DNA of 64,000 nucleotides from NCBI GenBank assembly GCA_040387475.1, contig JAZKDT010000024.1:1-64000 (forward strand), in the 5' to 3' direction. How positions within the stretch are numbered: position 1 is the stretch's first letter; the number at the start of each line of letters is the position of its first letter. The stretch is from UBA4416 sp040387475 (GTDB lineage: Bacteria > Bacteroidota > Bacteroidia > B-17B0 > Aurantibacillaceae). Below the pieces are notes generated by a model that made no database searches, was not told where the DNA came from, and worked only from the letters and a program-made list of their open reading frames with translations. Below are positions 24,575 to 33,680 of this stretch, in pieces. The translations under genes and the position numbers were made by a program.

Positions 24575-25072
24575 TTATAGATACTTTTTGCTAAACATCA
24601 ATGGTAATAAACTTTCAATGCTTTTTGCGATAAATACTTGTCCCTTTTCGCCCGACATTATGATCCTGATCGGATTTCCAGACTTGTTTTCATATTCCGC
24701 AATAACCTGCCTGCAGCCTCCGCATGGTGATAAAGGTTCGGTAACTACCACATTTTTTGACTTTACGGCAACTGCTACTGCTTTTATCGCTATGCCCGGA
24801 TACTGGGAAGAAGCATAAAAAATAGCCACCCTTTCCGCACATAATCCACTGGGATAAGCGGCATTTTCCTGGTTATTACCAGCAACAATTTTTCCGTTTT
24901 CGAGTAGAACCGCTGCTCCAACATGAAAATTTGAATAAGGGGCATAAGCCGTTTTTACCATTTTTTGTGCGGCCAAGAGTAATTCAGCGTCTTTTTTATC
25001 GAGATCTTTAGATGAATTGTAAACATCAAACTCAGTTAATATGGATAATTTGGATACTTTAGATTTTGGCAT
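24575..25072 (-). CDS. cdd: Cytidine deaminase
   Basis: 165 residues, homotetrameric type with a short N-terminal extension. Zinc-site motifs are both present: CAERVAIFYA (Cys-Ala-Glu, about 79-88) and PCGGCRQVIAEY (about 116-127), with YAPYSNFHVGAAV (about 42-54) for substrate binding. Converts (deoxy)cytidine to (deoxy)uridine in pyrimidine salvage. It is 72 nt upstream of pdhA and 55 nt downstream of ruvC. Confidence 0.95.
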   Translation of the reverse strand: MPKSKVSKLSILTEFDVYNSSKDLDKKDAELLLAAQKMVKTAYAPYSNFHVGAAVLLENGKIVAGNNQENAAYPSGLCAERVAIFYASSQYPGIAIKAVAVAVKSKNVVVTEPLSPCGGCRQVIAEYENKSGNPIRIIMSGEKGQVFIAKSIESLLPLMFSKKYL

Positions 25073-25127
25073 AAGTGCAGGTTAATAAAAAAGAAAGGTA
25101 AGAAAGAAAACGAAGTTCATCAATCTT

Positions 25128-25688
25128 TCAGGCTTTTCTTTTTGGATTGTCTTTTATAAAAGCGTCCCAGCCTGAATAGGACTTTTTTGCGCCACCAGCG
25201 GCAGTTTTATTTTGAAAATAATGACAAACAGCTGCGCCTAAGGCATCCGTTGCATCCATGTATTTATCTTCGTTTTTAAAATTGAGCAGATTTTCAAGCA
25301 TGGCCGCCACCTGCTCTTTTGAAGCATTTCCATTTCCTGTAACACTCATTTTAATTTTCTTTGGAGAGTATTCTGTCATGGGGATGTTTTTAGACAAAGC
25401 AGCGGCAATCGCAACTCCCTGAGCTCTCCCAAGCTTCAACATCGATTGAACATTTTTACCAAAAAAAGGGGCTTCAATGGCTAATTCATCCGGTTTATGC
25501 TCTTCAATTAAAACAACAACACGTTCAAATATTTTTTTCAATCTATCCGAATGCTCATCCAATTTATCCAGCTTAATCACTCCCAAAGTAATTAAAGACA
25601 ATTTATTGTTTTGAATATGGATCAATCCATAACCCATTATCAAGGTTCCCGGGTCAATTCCTAATATAATCCTATCGCTATTTATCAA
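25128..25688 (-). CDS. ruvC: Holliday junction endodeoxyribonuclease RuvC
   Basis: 186 residues; cleaves Holliday junctions with RuvAB. The four acidic residues of the RNase H-like active site are visible: ILGIDPGTLIMGYG (Asp about 11), LAIEAPFFGKNVQS (Glu about 69), and DATDALGAAVCHYF (Asp about 143 and 146). The only suitable start is a TTG at 25688, since no ATG or GTG lies in frame before the first strand. About 20 residues of charged tail extend beyond the usual end. Confidence 0.94.
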   Translation of the reverse strand: MINSDRIILGIDPGTLIMGYGLIHIQNNKLSLITLGVIKLDKLDEHSDRLKKIFERVVVLIEEHKPDELAIEAPFFGKNVQSMLKLGRAQGVAIAAALSKNIPMTEYSPKKIKMSVTGNGNASKEQVAAMLENLLNFKNEDKYMDATDALGAAVCHYFQNKTAAGGAKKSYSGWDAFIKDNPKRKA

Positions 25689-25716
25689 TTGATTTTTTAT
25701 GATACAAATGTAAAAT

Positions 25717-25748
25717 AAAAAACCCTCTGTTATTCACAGAGGGTTTTT
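25717..25748 (-). terminator. Rho-independent terminator of the adhesin gene
   Basis: AACCCTCTGT / ACAGAGGGTT with loop TATTC and flanking A and T runs. It lies 18 nt behind the stop of the 2080-residue adhesin gene (minus strand) and is followed on that strand by TTTTTTATTTT. Confidence 0.88.
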
Positions 25749-25765
25749 AAATTACGAGTATACGC

Positions 25766-28700
25766 TTACTTAAAAATGTTTATATAACCCTGTTGTTTAT
25801 ACTCGGTAGCGTCAAAACCTGTTGCAGTTAATATAAAGAAGAATGTACCATCGTTTACATTACTGCCATCCCATGTTCCATTTACACCCGAAATATTAGC
25901 TACTTTGGTTCCCCAACGGTTAAATATATCACAATTCAGATCTTTTATGCCAGTAGTTGTGATTCTGAATATATCATTTTTACCATCGCCGTTTGGAGTG
26001 AAAACATTAGGAACAATGATCGAAGAATTTTCAAACACATCAATCGAAAGCGTTGCTGTAGCCGTACAGCCGCCACCATTACTTACGACAAGTAGTACCG
26101 TGTAGGTTCCGGTAGAATTATATGTATGGTCGGGATTTGTTAATGTCGAGGTGTTATTATTATCGTCCCCAAAATTCCAGGAATAAACATTTCCTACGCC
26201 CGGCGTTTGATTTGTAAAATTAACTAATAAGGGTGCTGTACCGGAAGTTGGGTTGGCAGTAAACGCAGCTGTTACAGCTACAGAAGTAACAGTTATAGTA
26301 GATGTATTTGTACAGCCACTCACATTATCTGTAACGGTTACAACGTAATCTCCGGCAGAACCTGCAATCGGATTAGATGTTGTAGCACCGGATAAAATTG
26401 TTCCGTTGGATGTGGCCCAGCTAAATGTTACGTTTGTAGAAGTTGCCCCTATCGAAACCGATGGCGATCCGCATGGTATAGTTGTATTTGAAGTTGCCAC
26501 TGTTGGATGTATGGTATTTCCATTTACAGTAAAACCAGATATTGCAGTAGCCGTACAACCGGTTGCCGCATTTAGTACAACTACATTATAAACGCCAGCT
26601 GCTGTCGCTGTTTCACTCGAACTTCCTGTATTTCCACTCGGCGACCATGTATAAGAGTAAGTTGCAGCAGTAGGAGTTGTAGTTGCCACAAGTACAACTG
26701 CAGCACTTGCACAAGTAATAACGCTGTTGGTTGAAGTAGCGCTGATAGATACAACCGGAATATTTGTGTCAGCATCAATATGTGAAGTTGATGTATTTGT
26801 GCATCCGTTAGCTGCATCAAGTACGGTTACGCTGTAATCTCCGGCTGTGTTAACGGTTACTACGCCTGTACCCTGACCCGAAACCAATGCTCCGGTCCAT
26901 GTATAAGTTATACCCGACGTTGGATTTGTTGTAGTTGATATAACCGCCGTAGGTGCAGCGCAAGTTAATGTTTGTGTACCTGTAATGGATACAGACGGAA
27001 TTGTTGTATTAGTTGTGACAATGACCTGAACTGGTGTTGAACAGTTACTTAAGGTATTTGTCACGGTACAGATATAAGTGTTAGGACTATTGAATGTTGC
27101 CATATCTCCGTTTACTGATATAGTTGCCGGCGGCACATTCCATGTGTAAGTAACATCTGTATTCGGAGTACTCGTAACCGTTACAGATTGTGTGGCATTA
27201 TTACAGTTAATCGCTAAAGCTGTAGACGTAATAGTTGCTGTTGGAGCTCCGGCATTAGGAGCGATATCTACTGTTGAAGCAATAGTGCAACCGTTTGAAG
27301 GATCCGTAACTGTTAATGTATAAATACCTGCTGAACAAGCTGCAGAAGATAACGCTGTTGCCGGTCCGCAAACACTAGCTCCTGTCCAGCTTATTGTAGC
27401 GTTAGTAGGCGTAGCAACACTACCATTTAATGCAATAGATGGAGACGCGCAGGTTAATGTTTGACTTGTACCCGCACTAACACCAGTAGGCGTAACCGTG
27501 TTTTGGATTACAGATGATATTGCGGTATTTGTACAACCATTCACAGGATCCACAATTGTTAAAGTACAAGGTCCGGGAACAGATACAGAAATAACTGGCG
27601 TAGTAGCTCCTGTATTCCATAAATAAGTAACATTTGTTGGCGTTGACGTACCTGTTAACGTAACTGATGTAACAGAACAGGTTAATATTCCCGACACACT
27701 GATCGTAGCTGTAGGAGCTGTAGTATTAGTTGTAACAACAACCTGAACCGGCGTTGAGCAATTACTTATAGTATTAGTTACTGTACATATATATGTATTA
27801 GGGCTATCAAAAGTTGCCATATCGCCACTTGCTGATACACTTAATGGAGGTGTATTCCATGTATAGGTAACATCAGTATTGGGCGTACTGGTAACGGTTA
27901 CAGATTGTGTAGTATTAAAGCAGTCAATTATTAAAGCAGTAGATGAAATACTTGCTGTTGGTGCACCGGCATTAGGAAAGATTTCAACTGTTGAAGTTGA
28001 AACGCAACCATTGGCGGCATCCGTTGCAGTTAATGTATAAACTCCGGCAGAACATGCAGCTGAAGAAAGACTTGTAGATGTTCCGCAAACTCCTGCCCCT
28101 GCCCAACCGATTGTGGCATTGGTAGGAGTAGTAATACTTCCATTTAATGTTACCGACGTGGATGCGCACGTTAATGTTTGATTTGTGCCTGCATTTAAAC
28201 CGGTTGGAGCTACTGTATTTTGCGCTACTGACGTTGTGGTTGAAAATGTACATCCATTAGAACTATTAAGAACCATTAATGAATAGGTACCGGCACTGCC
28301 CGACGCAGAGGTTGATTGTGTGTTTGCGCTTCCAATATTTCCACTTCCCGGGGCAGTCCAGGTATAATTCATGCCTGCTAATGTTGAATTCAAGTTTACT
28401 GAACTTGATGTACAGGTAAGAGTTCCTGTTGTACTTGCCGTAGTTGTAGGTACAGTGGTATTTTGCACAACGGCCTGGTTGCCTATTGTAGTGCATGAGT
28501 TGGTTGTATTAGTCACTGTGTAACTATATGACCCGCCCTGCGATACAGTAATCGTTCCTGTTGTGCTTCCTGAGGTAATAACCGGTCCTGACCATGCATA
28601 AGAAACAGGTGTGGTTGTAGAAGAAATACTTACGGTGACTAATGTATTAGTACATGATAAAGAACTTGTTACGGGAGTAAGTACTACAGAAGGTGCTCCC

Positions 28701-31700
28701 GCACTAGGAGAAACCATTACAGTTGATGTTGCTGTGCATCCGTTTAAAGGGTTTGTAGCTGTTAAAGTATAAGTTCCAGCTCCGCATGCTAATGAATTTA
28801 AACTTGTAGCGGAACCACAAACACTTGCACCTGTCCAGTTTACAGCGGCGTTAGTTGGAGTAGTTACACTACCATTTAATGCAACAGATGCCGATGCGCA
28901 CGTTAACGCTGTATTTGCACCGGCGCTGACACCAGTGGGTGCAACTGTATTTTGATTGACGATAGTTGTTGTGGTATAAGTACAGCTATTTGTTGGATTA
29001 ATAACCGCTAAGGTATATGTACCCGACATACCTGACCCTGTAGTTGATTGGGTATTTACACTACTTACGCTTCCCCCGGCAGGAGCCGTCCAGGTGTAGT
29101 TCATTCCTGCAAGTGTTGAAGTCAAGTTCACCGAACCTGAAGTACAGGTGAGAGTTCCTGTTGTGCTCGCCACGGAGGTTGGCGTTGTTGTATTTTGTAT
29201 AACTGCTGTAGTTGCCAAAGCCGTGCAAGAATTTACAGTACTAGTAACAATTAATGTATAGGTCCCTGGCGCTGTGGCAGTTGCATTTTGCGAAGTTGTA
29301 CTTCCGCTAAATCCTGCACCACTCCATTGATACGACACACCGGTGGCCGGTCCTCCGGTTAAAGCTGCTGTAGTTGTAGCACACGTTAATGTAGTTGAGT
29401 TAGACGCGGTTGGTGAGGGCGGTGTTAAATTTTGAGATACAACAGTTGTAGCTTGTGCTGTACAACTAGTCACGGCATCAGTTACTTTTAATGTATATGT
29501 TCCCGATGCGGTACCTATTGCATTTTGTGATGTTGTCCCTCCGGTAAAACCTGGTCCACTCCATTGATAACTTACGCCTGAAGCAGGCCCGCCGGTTAGA
29601 GCAACGGTCGATACTCCACAAGTTAACGTTGTTGAGTTAGAAGCGGTTGGCGAGGGCGGGGTTATATTTTGAGACACAACAGTTGTTGCTTGGGCAGTAC
29701 AGCTATTAACCGTACTTGTAACCTTTAATGTATAAGTTCCCGGCGCCGTACCGATTGCATTTTGTGAGGTTGTTCCACCGCTAAATCCCGGGCCGCTCCA
29801 TTGATAGGTTACTCCTGAGCCAGGTCCGCCTGTTAAAGGAACTGTTGTATTTGTGCATGTTAATGTTGAGCTATTTGATGCTGTAGGCGAAGGGGTGGTT
29901 GTATTTTGTGTAACCGCTGTAGTAGCCTGGGCGGTACAGCTATTTACAGTACTTGTTACAACTAATGTGTATGTACCCGCTACTGTTGCTGTTGCATTTT
30001 GAGAAGTTGTTCCTCCACTAAATCCTGCCCCACTCCACTGATACGTTACGCCTGTTCCAGGTCCACCGGTTAAAGCAACAGTTGAATTGGCGCAATTTAA
30101 AGTGGAGCTATTTGAAGCTGTAGGTGTAGGCGGGGTTGTATTTTGTGTAACCGCTGTAGTTGCTTGCGCCGTGCAGCTATTTGCAGTATTGGTTACAACT
30201 AACGTATAAGTACCTGGTGCTGTTGCCGTTGCATTTTGAGAAGTTGTGCCTCCACTAAAGCCTGGTCCACTCCATTGATAAGTCACACCTGCTCCTGGTC
30301 CACCGGTTAAAGCAACAGTTGAATTGGCGCAATTTAAAATTGAGCCGTTTGAAGCTGTAGGGGACGGAGCCGTTGTATTTTGTAAAACCGTTGTTACCGC
30401 AGTGCCGGTACAGCCATTCGTGACATCGGTTACCGTTAACGTGTAATTACCCGGCGCTGTTGCTGTCGCATTTTGAGAAGTTGTTCCTCCGCTAAACCCT
30501 GGCCCACTCCATTGGTAAGTAACCCCGGAAGCGGGTCCACCTAATAATGCCGCTGTGGCAATACTACAAGATAACGTTGTGGAATTGGATGCCGTTGGTG
30601 TAGGTGGCGTTGTATTTTGAGTCACAGCAACAGTAGATACCGTTGACGTACAACCTGCCGATGTTACTGATAAACTATACGTACCGGGAGCATTAACCGT
30701 TGGAGTAGCTGTTGTTCCGCCACCAGTAATTCCAGGTCCCGACCAAGCATATGTTCCACCTCCTGAACCAGACAAAACCGCTGTAGTAGCTGCGCAGGTT
30801 AATGCTGCGCCGGAGCCTGCATTAGCAGTTGGTAAATTAACAACCGTTACTGTCGCTGGTGTAGAAGCGCCACTTGTACATCCGCCCGTTGAATATATAA
30901 CTGAATATGATGTTGTTGACCCTGGAGACACTGAAATACTCTGAGTGTTTAATCCGCCGGGCGACCAGGTATATGTACCTCCGGATGTTGTAGGAGTAGC
31001 CGTTAATATAGCCGATTGTCCGGCACAAACGGATGGAGAATTTACAACCGGAGCAAGAACCCCAAGCGTTGCGCCGCCAAATAAAATATTGAACCCCGCA
31101 CCGCCTGCAGTCCAGTTATTCACCATCAACATATAGGTTTGACCCGCGGTCACATTCATCGGAGCAACCCAACCATTTCCAAAAACATCTTCCGAATTAT
31201 CGATTGCTCCGCTTCCTAAACCTGTAAAACTCGAATTTGCGGCATATGAACATCTCACCGGTGCGCCTAAAGAACCACAAACAGGGTTTGGGCCGAAAAC
31301 AGCAAAGTCAAAATCCTCTGTGTTTACGTTTGGATCGATTGTAAACGTTAAAGCTCCAGTTGTAGCAGCTGTAAAAGTATACCAATTCGAATAATTTTCA
31401 CCTGTTACGCAATTTGAGCCACCGCACCCTTCTGTAGGATTTAATCCGGGTCCGTTTGAAATATCATTAAACCCTAAATTAGAACAAATAAATGTAGAAG
31501 CACATGCATCAGAGTTTCCCGTAGCTTGAGCGGTAGTACAAGACACGCAAGATAAGGATGCTGTAAAGCCAGCGTAATTAATTATATTATCTGAATTAAA
31601 ACGGAAAGTTAAACAGCCCGAAGTATTGTTTGCAGTATAACTAAAAGGAACTGCAGGTGTTCCCCAAATTTGTCCACCCGCAGCAGCAGGGGCGCCGTTA

Positions 31701-32008
31701 AACACCGCACTGTTTTGTGCAGGCCCGTTTCCAACCGTAACAAAATCATATCCTAATTCTGTGTCAAATGCGGTAAATGTAACCCGTAAGCAGTTTCCGG
31801 GCGTTGTTGGACAAAACGTTTGATAGATTTGATTGACATTATTGGGATATAGCCCAGCTCCACCCGGATCCAATAGAGTACCGGAACAGGTACCCATCGG
31901 ACAACCACCACAATACGTTGATTGTACACCAACCGACGGTAAAATAAACGTCTGTGAGAATGATAAAGAAAAAACAAACAAAAATGACAGTGTAAATATT
32001 TTTTTCAT
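25766..32008 (-). CDS. Giant repeat adhesin with CUB-like N terminus, PKD domain and T9SS type B sorting domain
   Basis: 2080 residues. Signal peptide (1-19, ending SFSQ). Residues about 30-155 form a cysteine-rich CUB-like beta-sandwich (YCGGCPMGTCSG, FDTELGYDFVTVGNG). A second beta-sandwich region of about 150 residues follows (SNWYTFTAATTGALTFTIDP). Then come about 1500 residues of Ig-like repeats: six close copies of a 79-residue module (TASNSTTLTC..., YQWSGPGFSGGTTSQNA, APGTYTLVVT) and three copies of a about 240-residue composite block. A PKD domain (YSWNFGDDNN, about 1960) precedes the type B sorting domain: VFTPNGDGKNDIFRI, FNRWGTKV, WDGSNVNDGTFFFIL. Expected to be exported by T9SS and kept at the cell surface; may serve in adhesion or gliding. 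Partner unknown. Confidence 0.93.
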   Translation of the reverse strand: MKKIFTLSFLFVFSLSFSQTFILPSVGVQSTYCGGCPMGTCSGTLLDPGGAGLYPNNVNQIYQTFCPTTPGNCLRVTFTAFDTELGYDFVTVGNGPAQNSAVFNGAPAAAGGQIWGTPAVPFSYTANNTSGCLTFRFNSDNIINYAGFTASLSCVSCTTAQATGNSDACASTFICSNLGFNDISNGPGLNPTEGCGGSNCVTGENYSNWYTFTAATTGALTFTIDPNVNTEDFDFAVFGPNPVCGSLGAPVRCSYAANSSFTGLGSGAIDNSEDVFGNGWVAPMNVTAGQTYMLMVNNWTAGGAGFNILFGGATLGVLAPVVNSPSVCAGQSAILTATPTTSGGTYTWSPGGLNTQSISVSPGSTTSYSVIYSTGGCTSGASTPATVTVVNLPTANAGSGAALTCAATTAVLSGSGGGTYAWSGPGITGGGTTATPTVNAPGTYSLSVTSAGCTSTVSTVAVTQNTTPPTPTASNSTTLSCSIATAALLGGPASGVTYQWSGPGFSGGTTSQNATATAPGNYTLTVTDVTNGCTGTAVTTVLQNTTAPSPTASNGSILNCANSTVALTGGPGAGVTYQWSGPGFSGGTTSQNATATAPGTYTLVVTNTANSCTAQATTAVTQNTTPPTPTASNSSTLNCANSTVALTGGPGTGVTYQWSGAGFSGGTTSQNATATVAGTYTLVVTSTVNSCTAQATTAVTQNTTTPSPTASNSSTLTCTNTTVPLTGGPGSGVTYQWSGPGFSGGTTSQNAIGTAPGTYTLKVTSTVNSCTAQATTVVSQNITPPSPTASNSTTLTCGVSTVALTGGPASGVSYQWSGPGFTGGTTSQNAIGTASGTYTLKVTDAVTSCTAQATTVVSQNLTPPSPTASNSTTLTCATTTAALTGGPATGVSYQWSGAGFSGSTTSQNATATAPGTYTLIVTSTVNSCTALATTAVIQNTTTPTSVASTTGTLTCTSGSVNLTSTLAGMNYTWTAPAGGSVSSVNTQSTTGSGMSGTYTLAVINPTNSCTYTTTTIVNQNTVAPTGVSAGANTALTCASASVALNGSVTTPTNAAVNWTGASVCGSATSLNSLACGAGTYTLTATNPLNGCTATSTVMVSPSAGAPSVVLTPVTSSLSCTNTLVTVSISSTTTPVSYAWSGPVITSGSTTGTITVSQGGSYSYTVTNTTNSCTTIGNQAVVQNTTVPTTTASTTGTLTCTSSSVNLNSTLAGMNYTWTAPGSGNIGSANTQSTSASGSAGTYSLMVLNSSNGCTFSTTTSVAQNTVAPTGLNAGTNQTLTCASTSVTLNGSITTPTNATIGWAGAGVCGTSTSLSSAACSAGVYTLTATDAANGCVSTSTVEIFPNAGAPTASISSTALIIDCFNTTQSVTVTSTPNTDVTYTWNTPPLSVSASGDMATFDSPNTYICTVTNTISNCSTPVQVVVTTNTTAPTATISVSGILTCSVTSVTLTGTSTPTNVTYLWNTGATTPVISVSVPGPCTLTIVDPVNGCTNTAISSVIQNTVTPTGVSAGTSQTLTCASPSIALNGSVATPTNATISWTGASVCGPATALSSAACSAGIYTLTVTDPSNGCTIASTVDIAPNAGAPTATITSTALAINCNNATQSVTVTSTPNTDVTYTWNVPPATISVNGDMATFNSPNTYICTVTNTLSNCSTPVQVIVTTNTTIPSVSITGTQTLTCAAPTAVISTTTNPTSGITYTWTGALVSGQGTGVVTVNTAGDYSVTVLDAANGCTNTSTSHIDADTNIPVVSISATSTNSVITCASAAVVLVATTTPTAATYSYTWSPSGNTGSSSETATAAGVYNVVVLNAATGCTATAISGFTVNGNTIHPTVATSNTTIPCGSPSVSIGATSTNVTFSWATSNGTILSGATTSNPIAGSAGDYVVTVTDNVSGCTNTSTITVTSVAVTAAFTANPTSGTAPLLVNFTNQTPGVGNVYSWNFGDDNNNTSTLTNPDHTYNSTGTYTVLLVVSNGGGCTATATLSIDVFENSSIIVPNVFTPNGDGKNDIFRITTTGIKDLNCDIFNRWGTKVANISGVNGTWDGSNVNDGTFFFILTATGFDATEYKQQGYINIFK
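27000..29160 (-). repeat. Three about-720-bp composite repeats inside the adhesin gene
   Basis: The block encoding [...NAGAP-T] recurs: the codons for (P)NAGAP start near 27241, 27957 and 28689, i.e. about 716 and 732 bp apart. Each block contains a module like TLTCASxSxxLNGSxTTPTNA ... ACSAGxYTLT, and most also a module like TSTPNTDVTYTWN ... NTYICTVTNT. This is a second, longer repeat level than the 237-bp array beside it. Boundaries are approximate. Confidence 0.7.
29170..30620 (-). repeat. Six tandem about-237-bp repeats inside the adhesin gene
   Basis: The plus-strand words ACTCCATTGATA or close variants recur at about 29321, 29558, 29796, 30032, 30269 and 30506, a constant step of 237 bp (79 codons). 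The encoded modules share YQWSGPGFSGGTTSQNA with few changes, and DNA identity is clearly high. Such arrays change copy number by recombination and are prone to collapse in short-read assemblies. Confidence 0.85.
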
Positions 32009-32050
32009 ATGTATAATTTTTTTAAGAAATGTATTGAATCCTTAACCAGG

Positions 32051-32446
32051 TTATTTGGCAATTTTACCAGAGGCTGGCATTATTAAAACTTTATCAGCTT
32101 CCATTTTATTGAAAGAATAAAGCACCAACGGCAAACCTGACGCTTCATCAAATACCAACACATACTCATCCACCTTTCGTTGAGAAAAGTATTTAGCCAT
32201 GTCGATTTTCTCAAACTGTTCGGCAGTATAGGGCTTATGTTCAGAAATCTCAAATGATTTTGAATAAAGATAATCCAGAGACTTTAGCTTCTCCGGATAT
32301 TTATTCAACTCCTCTCTTTGCAAAGGAGAATAGTTTTTTTCAATCATGATCTCTGTCAATTTTGAAACAGGTATACTGTATTTTCCCGTTTGAGAAAATC
32401 CATAAAAAGACAATACCGTACAAAAAATGAAAACAATTTTTTTCAT
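32051..32446 (-). CDS. Small secreted protein upstream of the adhesin, unknown function
   Basis: 131 residues. Signal peptide 1-19 (MKKIVFIFCTVLSFYGFSQ), then a mixed charged, mostly helical part (KLTEIMIEKNYSPLQREELN, YPEKLKSLDYLYSKSF) and a beta-rich end (DEYVLVFDEASGLPLVLYSF, DKVLIMPASGK). No family recognised and no sorting domain, so probably periplasmic. It ends 42 nt before the adhesin start on the same strand, hence likely cotranscribed; an accessory or chaperone role for the adhesin is speculation. Confidence 0.7.
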   Translation of the reverse strand: MKKIVFIFCTVLSFYGFSQTGKYSIPVSKLTEIMIEKNYSPLQREELNKYPEKLKSLDYLYSKSFEISEHKPYTAEQFEKIDMAKYFSQRKVDEYVLVFDEASGLPLVLYSFNKMEADKVLIMPASGKIAK

Positions 32447-32720
32447 AATAAAATTTTTGAAGTTAACTCTAAGCTAATTTAGGTCAAATTCTATTCCTTT
32501 TAACAGTATTTTAACATTTATGGCTTAATAATGAGCCAATTAAGTGTTTCGACTAGGGAAATACCTAATTCAGATAGTGAGAAAAACAATTGCGTTCTGA
32601 TAAACATAAAAATCACTTAAAGGAATAAGTAAAGTTTTATAAACTCCCTGAGTTAATCAGGGATTATTTCATATTCCACCTCATATTAATTCGTAGATTT
32701 ATTTTTTACAATTCTGACAG

Positions 32721-33680
32721 GTGACTTCAAAAAAAATACTGACTTTAAGTGTTAAACTGGTTATTGGCCTTATCAGCTTTTGGATTATCTATTCCCGTTT
32801 AAATGCTATCCCTCATTTAAAAGAGCAATGCATATCCTGGTTTAGCTCTCCTTCAATGTATCTGATTTTATGTTTGGTTTTAATTTTAATGCCCGTAAAC
32901 TGGGGTATTGAGAGCTTTAAATGGAAGATTATAACGCGCCGGATAGAATCGATATCTTATTCAACAGCTCTAAAATCAGTATTTTCAGGTATATGTGTTG
33001 GTAATATAGCGCCCGGAAGAGCGATGGAGTTTTTGGCAAAAATCATTTTCTTCAAATTTGAAAACAGGCCAAGCATTACCATTTTACATTTTATAAATGG
33101 AATGTTTCAAATGTTAATTACAGTAACTGTAGGCATAATTTCTATAGCATACAAACTTAGTGACACTACCGAAAGTTCTGGTTTCATATATTTCGTTTTG
33201 GCAGGCGGGTTATGTATGGTGCTGTTCTTTTGCTGGGCAATTTTTAATGTGTCGTTTATCCAGCAGAAATTAAAGTTTATCAAATGGTTTAAAAAAATGG
33301 ACCACACCCAACACATTCATTTTTCAAAAACGCTCATTATCAAATTACTTTTATTGTCTGTTTTGCGCTATTTTATTTTCACACTACAGTTCTACCTTAT
33401 CTATAAAGCTTTATCTCCCCATAACGATATGCTTCAGGTTTTCATGAGCATCGCCGCTTACTTTATGCTTACCAGCCTTATTCCCATGATTAGCGTTATT
33501 GAGCCGGCCATCAGAGCTGCCATTGCCTTATTTGTGTTTAATAATGCTGGAGATAACACTGTTACAGTAGTGCTTTCTTCTACCTTTGTTTGGATAATCA
33601 ACGTGGTTGTACCTAGTACTGTTGGATACATTATCATTCTAAAAGAAAAAATAGATTTTAGATCTGCCGGTGCTAATTGA
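32721..33680 (+). CDS. Lysylphosphatidylglycerol synthase TM-region / flippase-like protein
   Basis: 319 residues starting with GTG at 32721. About eight membrane helices; the family pattern (UPF0104, LPG_synthase_TM) is seen in the conserved central motif GICVGNIAPGRAMEFLAKII (about 91-110) and in HFINGMFQM (about 123-131). Members without the C-terminal transferase domain are thought to move lipid-linked or lipid substrates across the inner membrane. It overlaps the following GT2 gene by 11 nt, which suggests that they work on the same lipid or glycan. A 274-nt noncoding stretch precedes it with a small stem (TCCCTGA/TCAGGGA, 32645-32663) and nothing else obvious. Confidence 0.8.
   Translation: MTSKKILTLSVKLVIGLISFWIIYSRLNAIPHLKEQCISWFSSPSMYLILCLVLILMPVNWGIESFKWKIITRRIESISYSTALKSVFSGICVGNIAPGRAMEFLAKIIFFKFENRPSITILHFINGMFQMLITVTVGIISIAYKLSDTTESSGFIYFVLAGGLCMVLFFCWAIFNVSFIQQKLKFIKWFKKMDHTQHIHFSKTLIIKLLLLSVLRYFIFTLQFYLIYKALSPHNDMLQVFMSIAAYFMLTSLIPMISVIEPAIRAAIALFVFNNAGDNTVTVVLSSTFVWIINVVVPSTVGYIIILKEKIDFRSAGAN

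Noticed and set aside
27984..28496. Overlapping open frames within the adhesin gene in another frame of the same strand
   Set aside because: They are Ser/Tyr/Asn/Arg-rich by-products of the repetitive Thr/Gly codons; no start context, and the long frame has a signal peptide, PKD and sorting domain.
29170..30620. CRISPR-like or noncoding satellite array
   Set aside because: The 237-bp periodicity is a multiple of three, has no spacers and is in frame with the adhesin's protein repeats.
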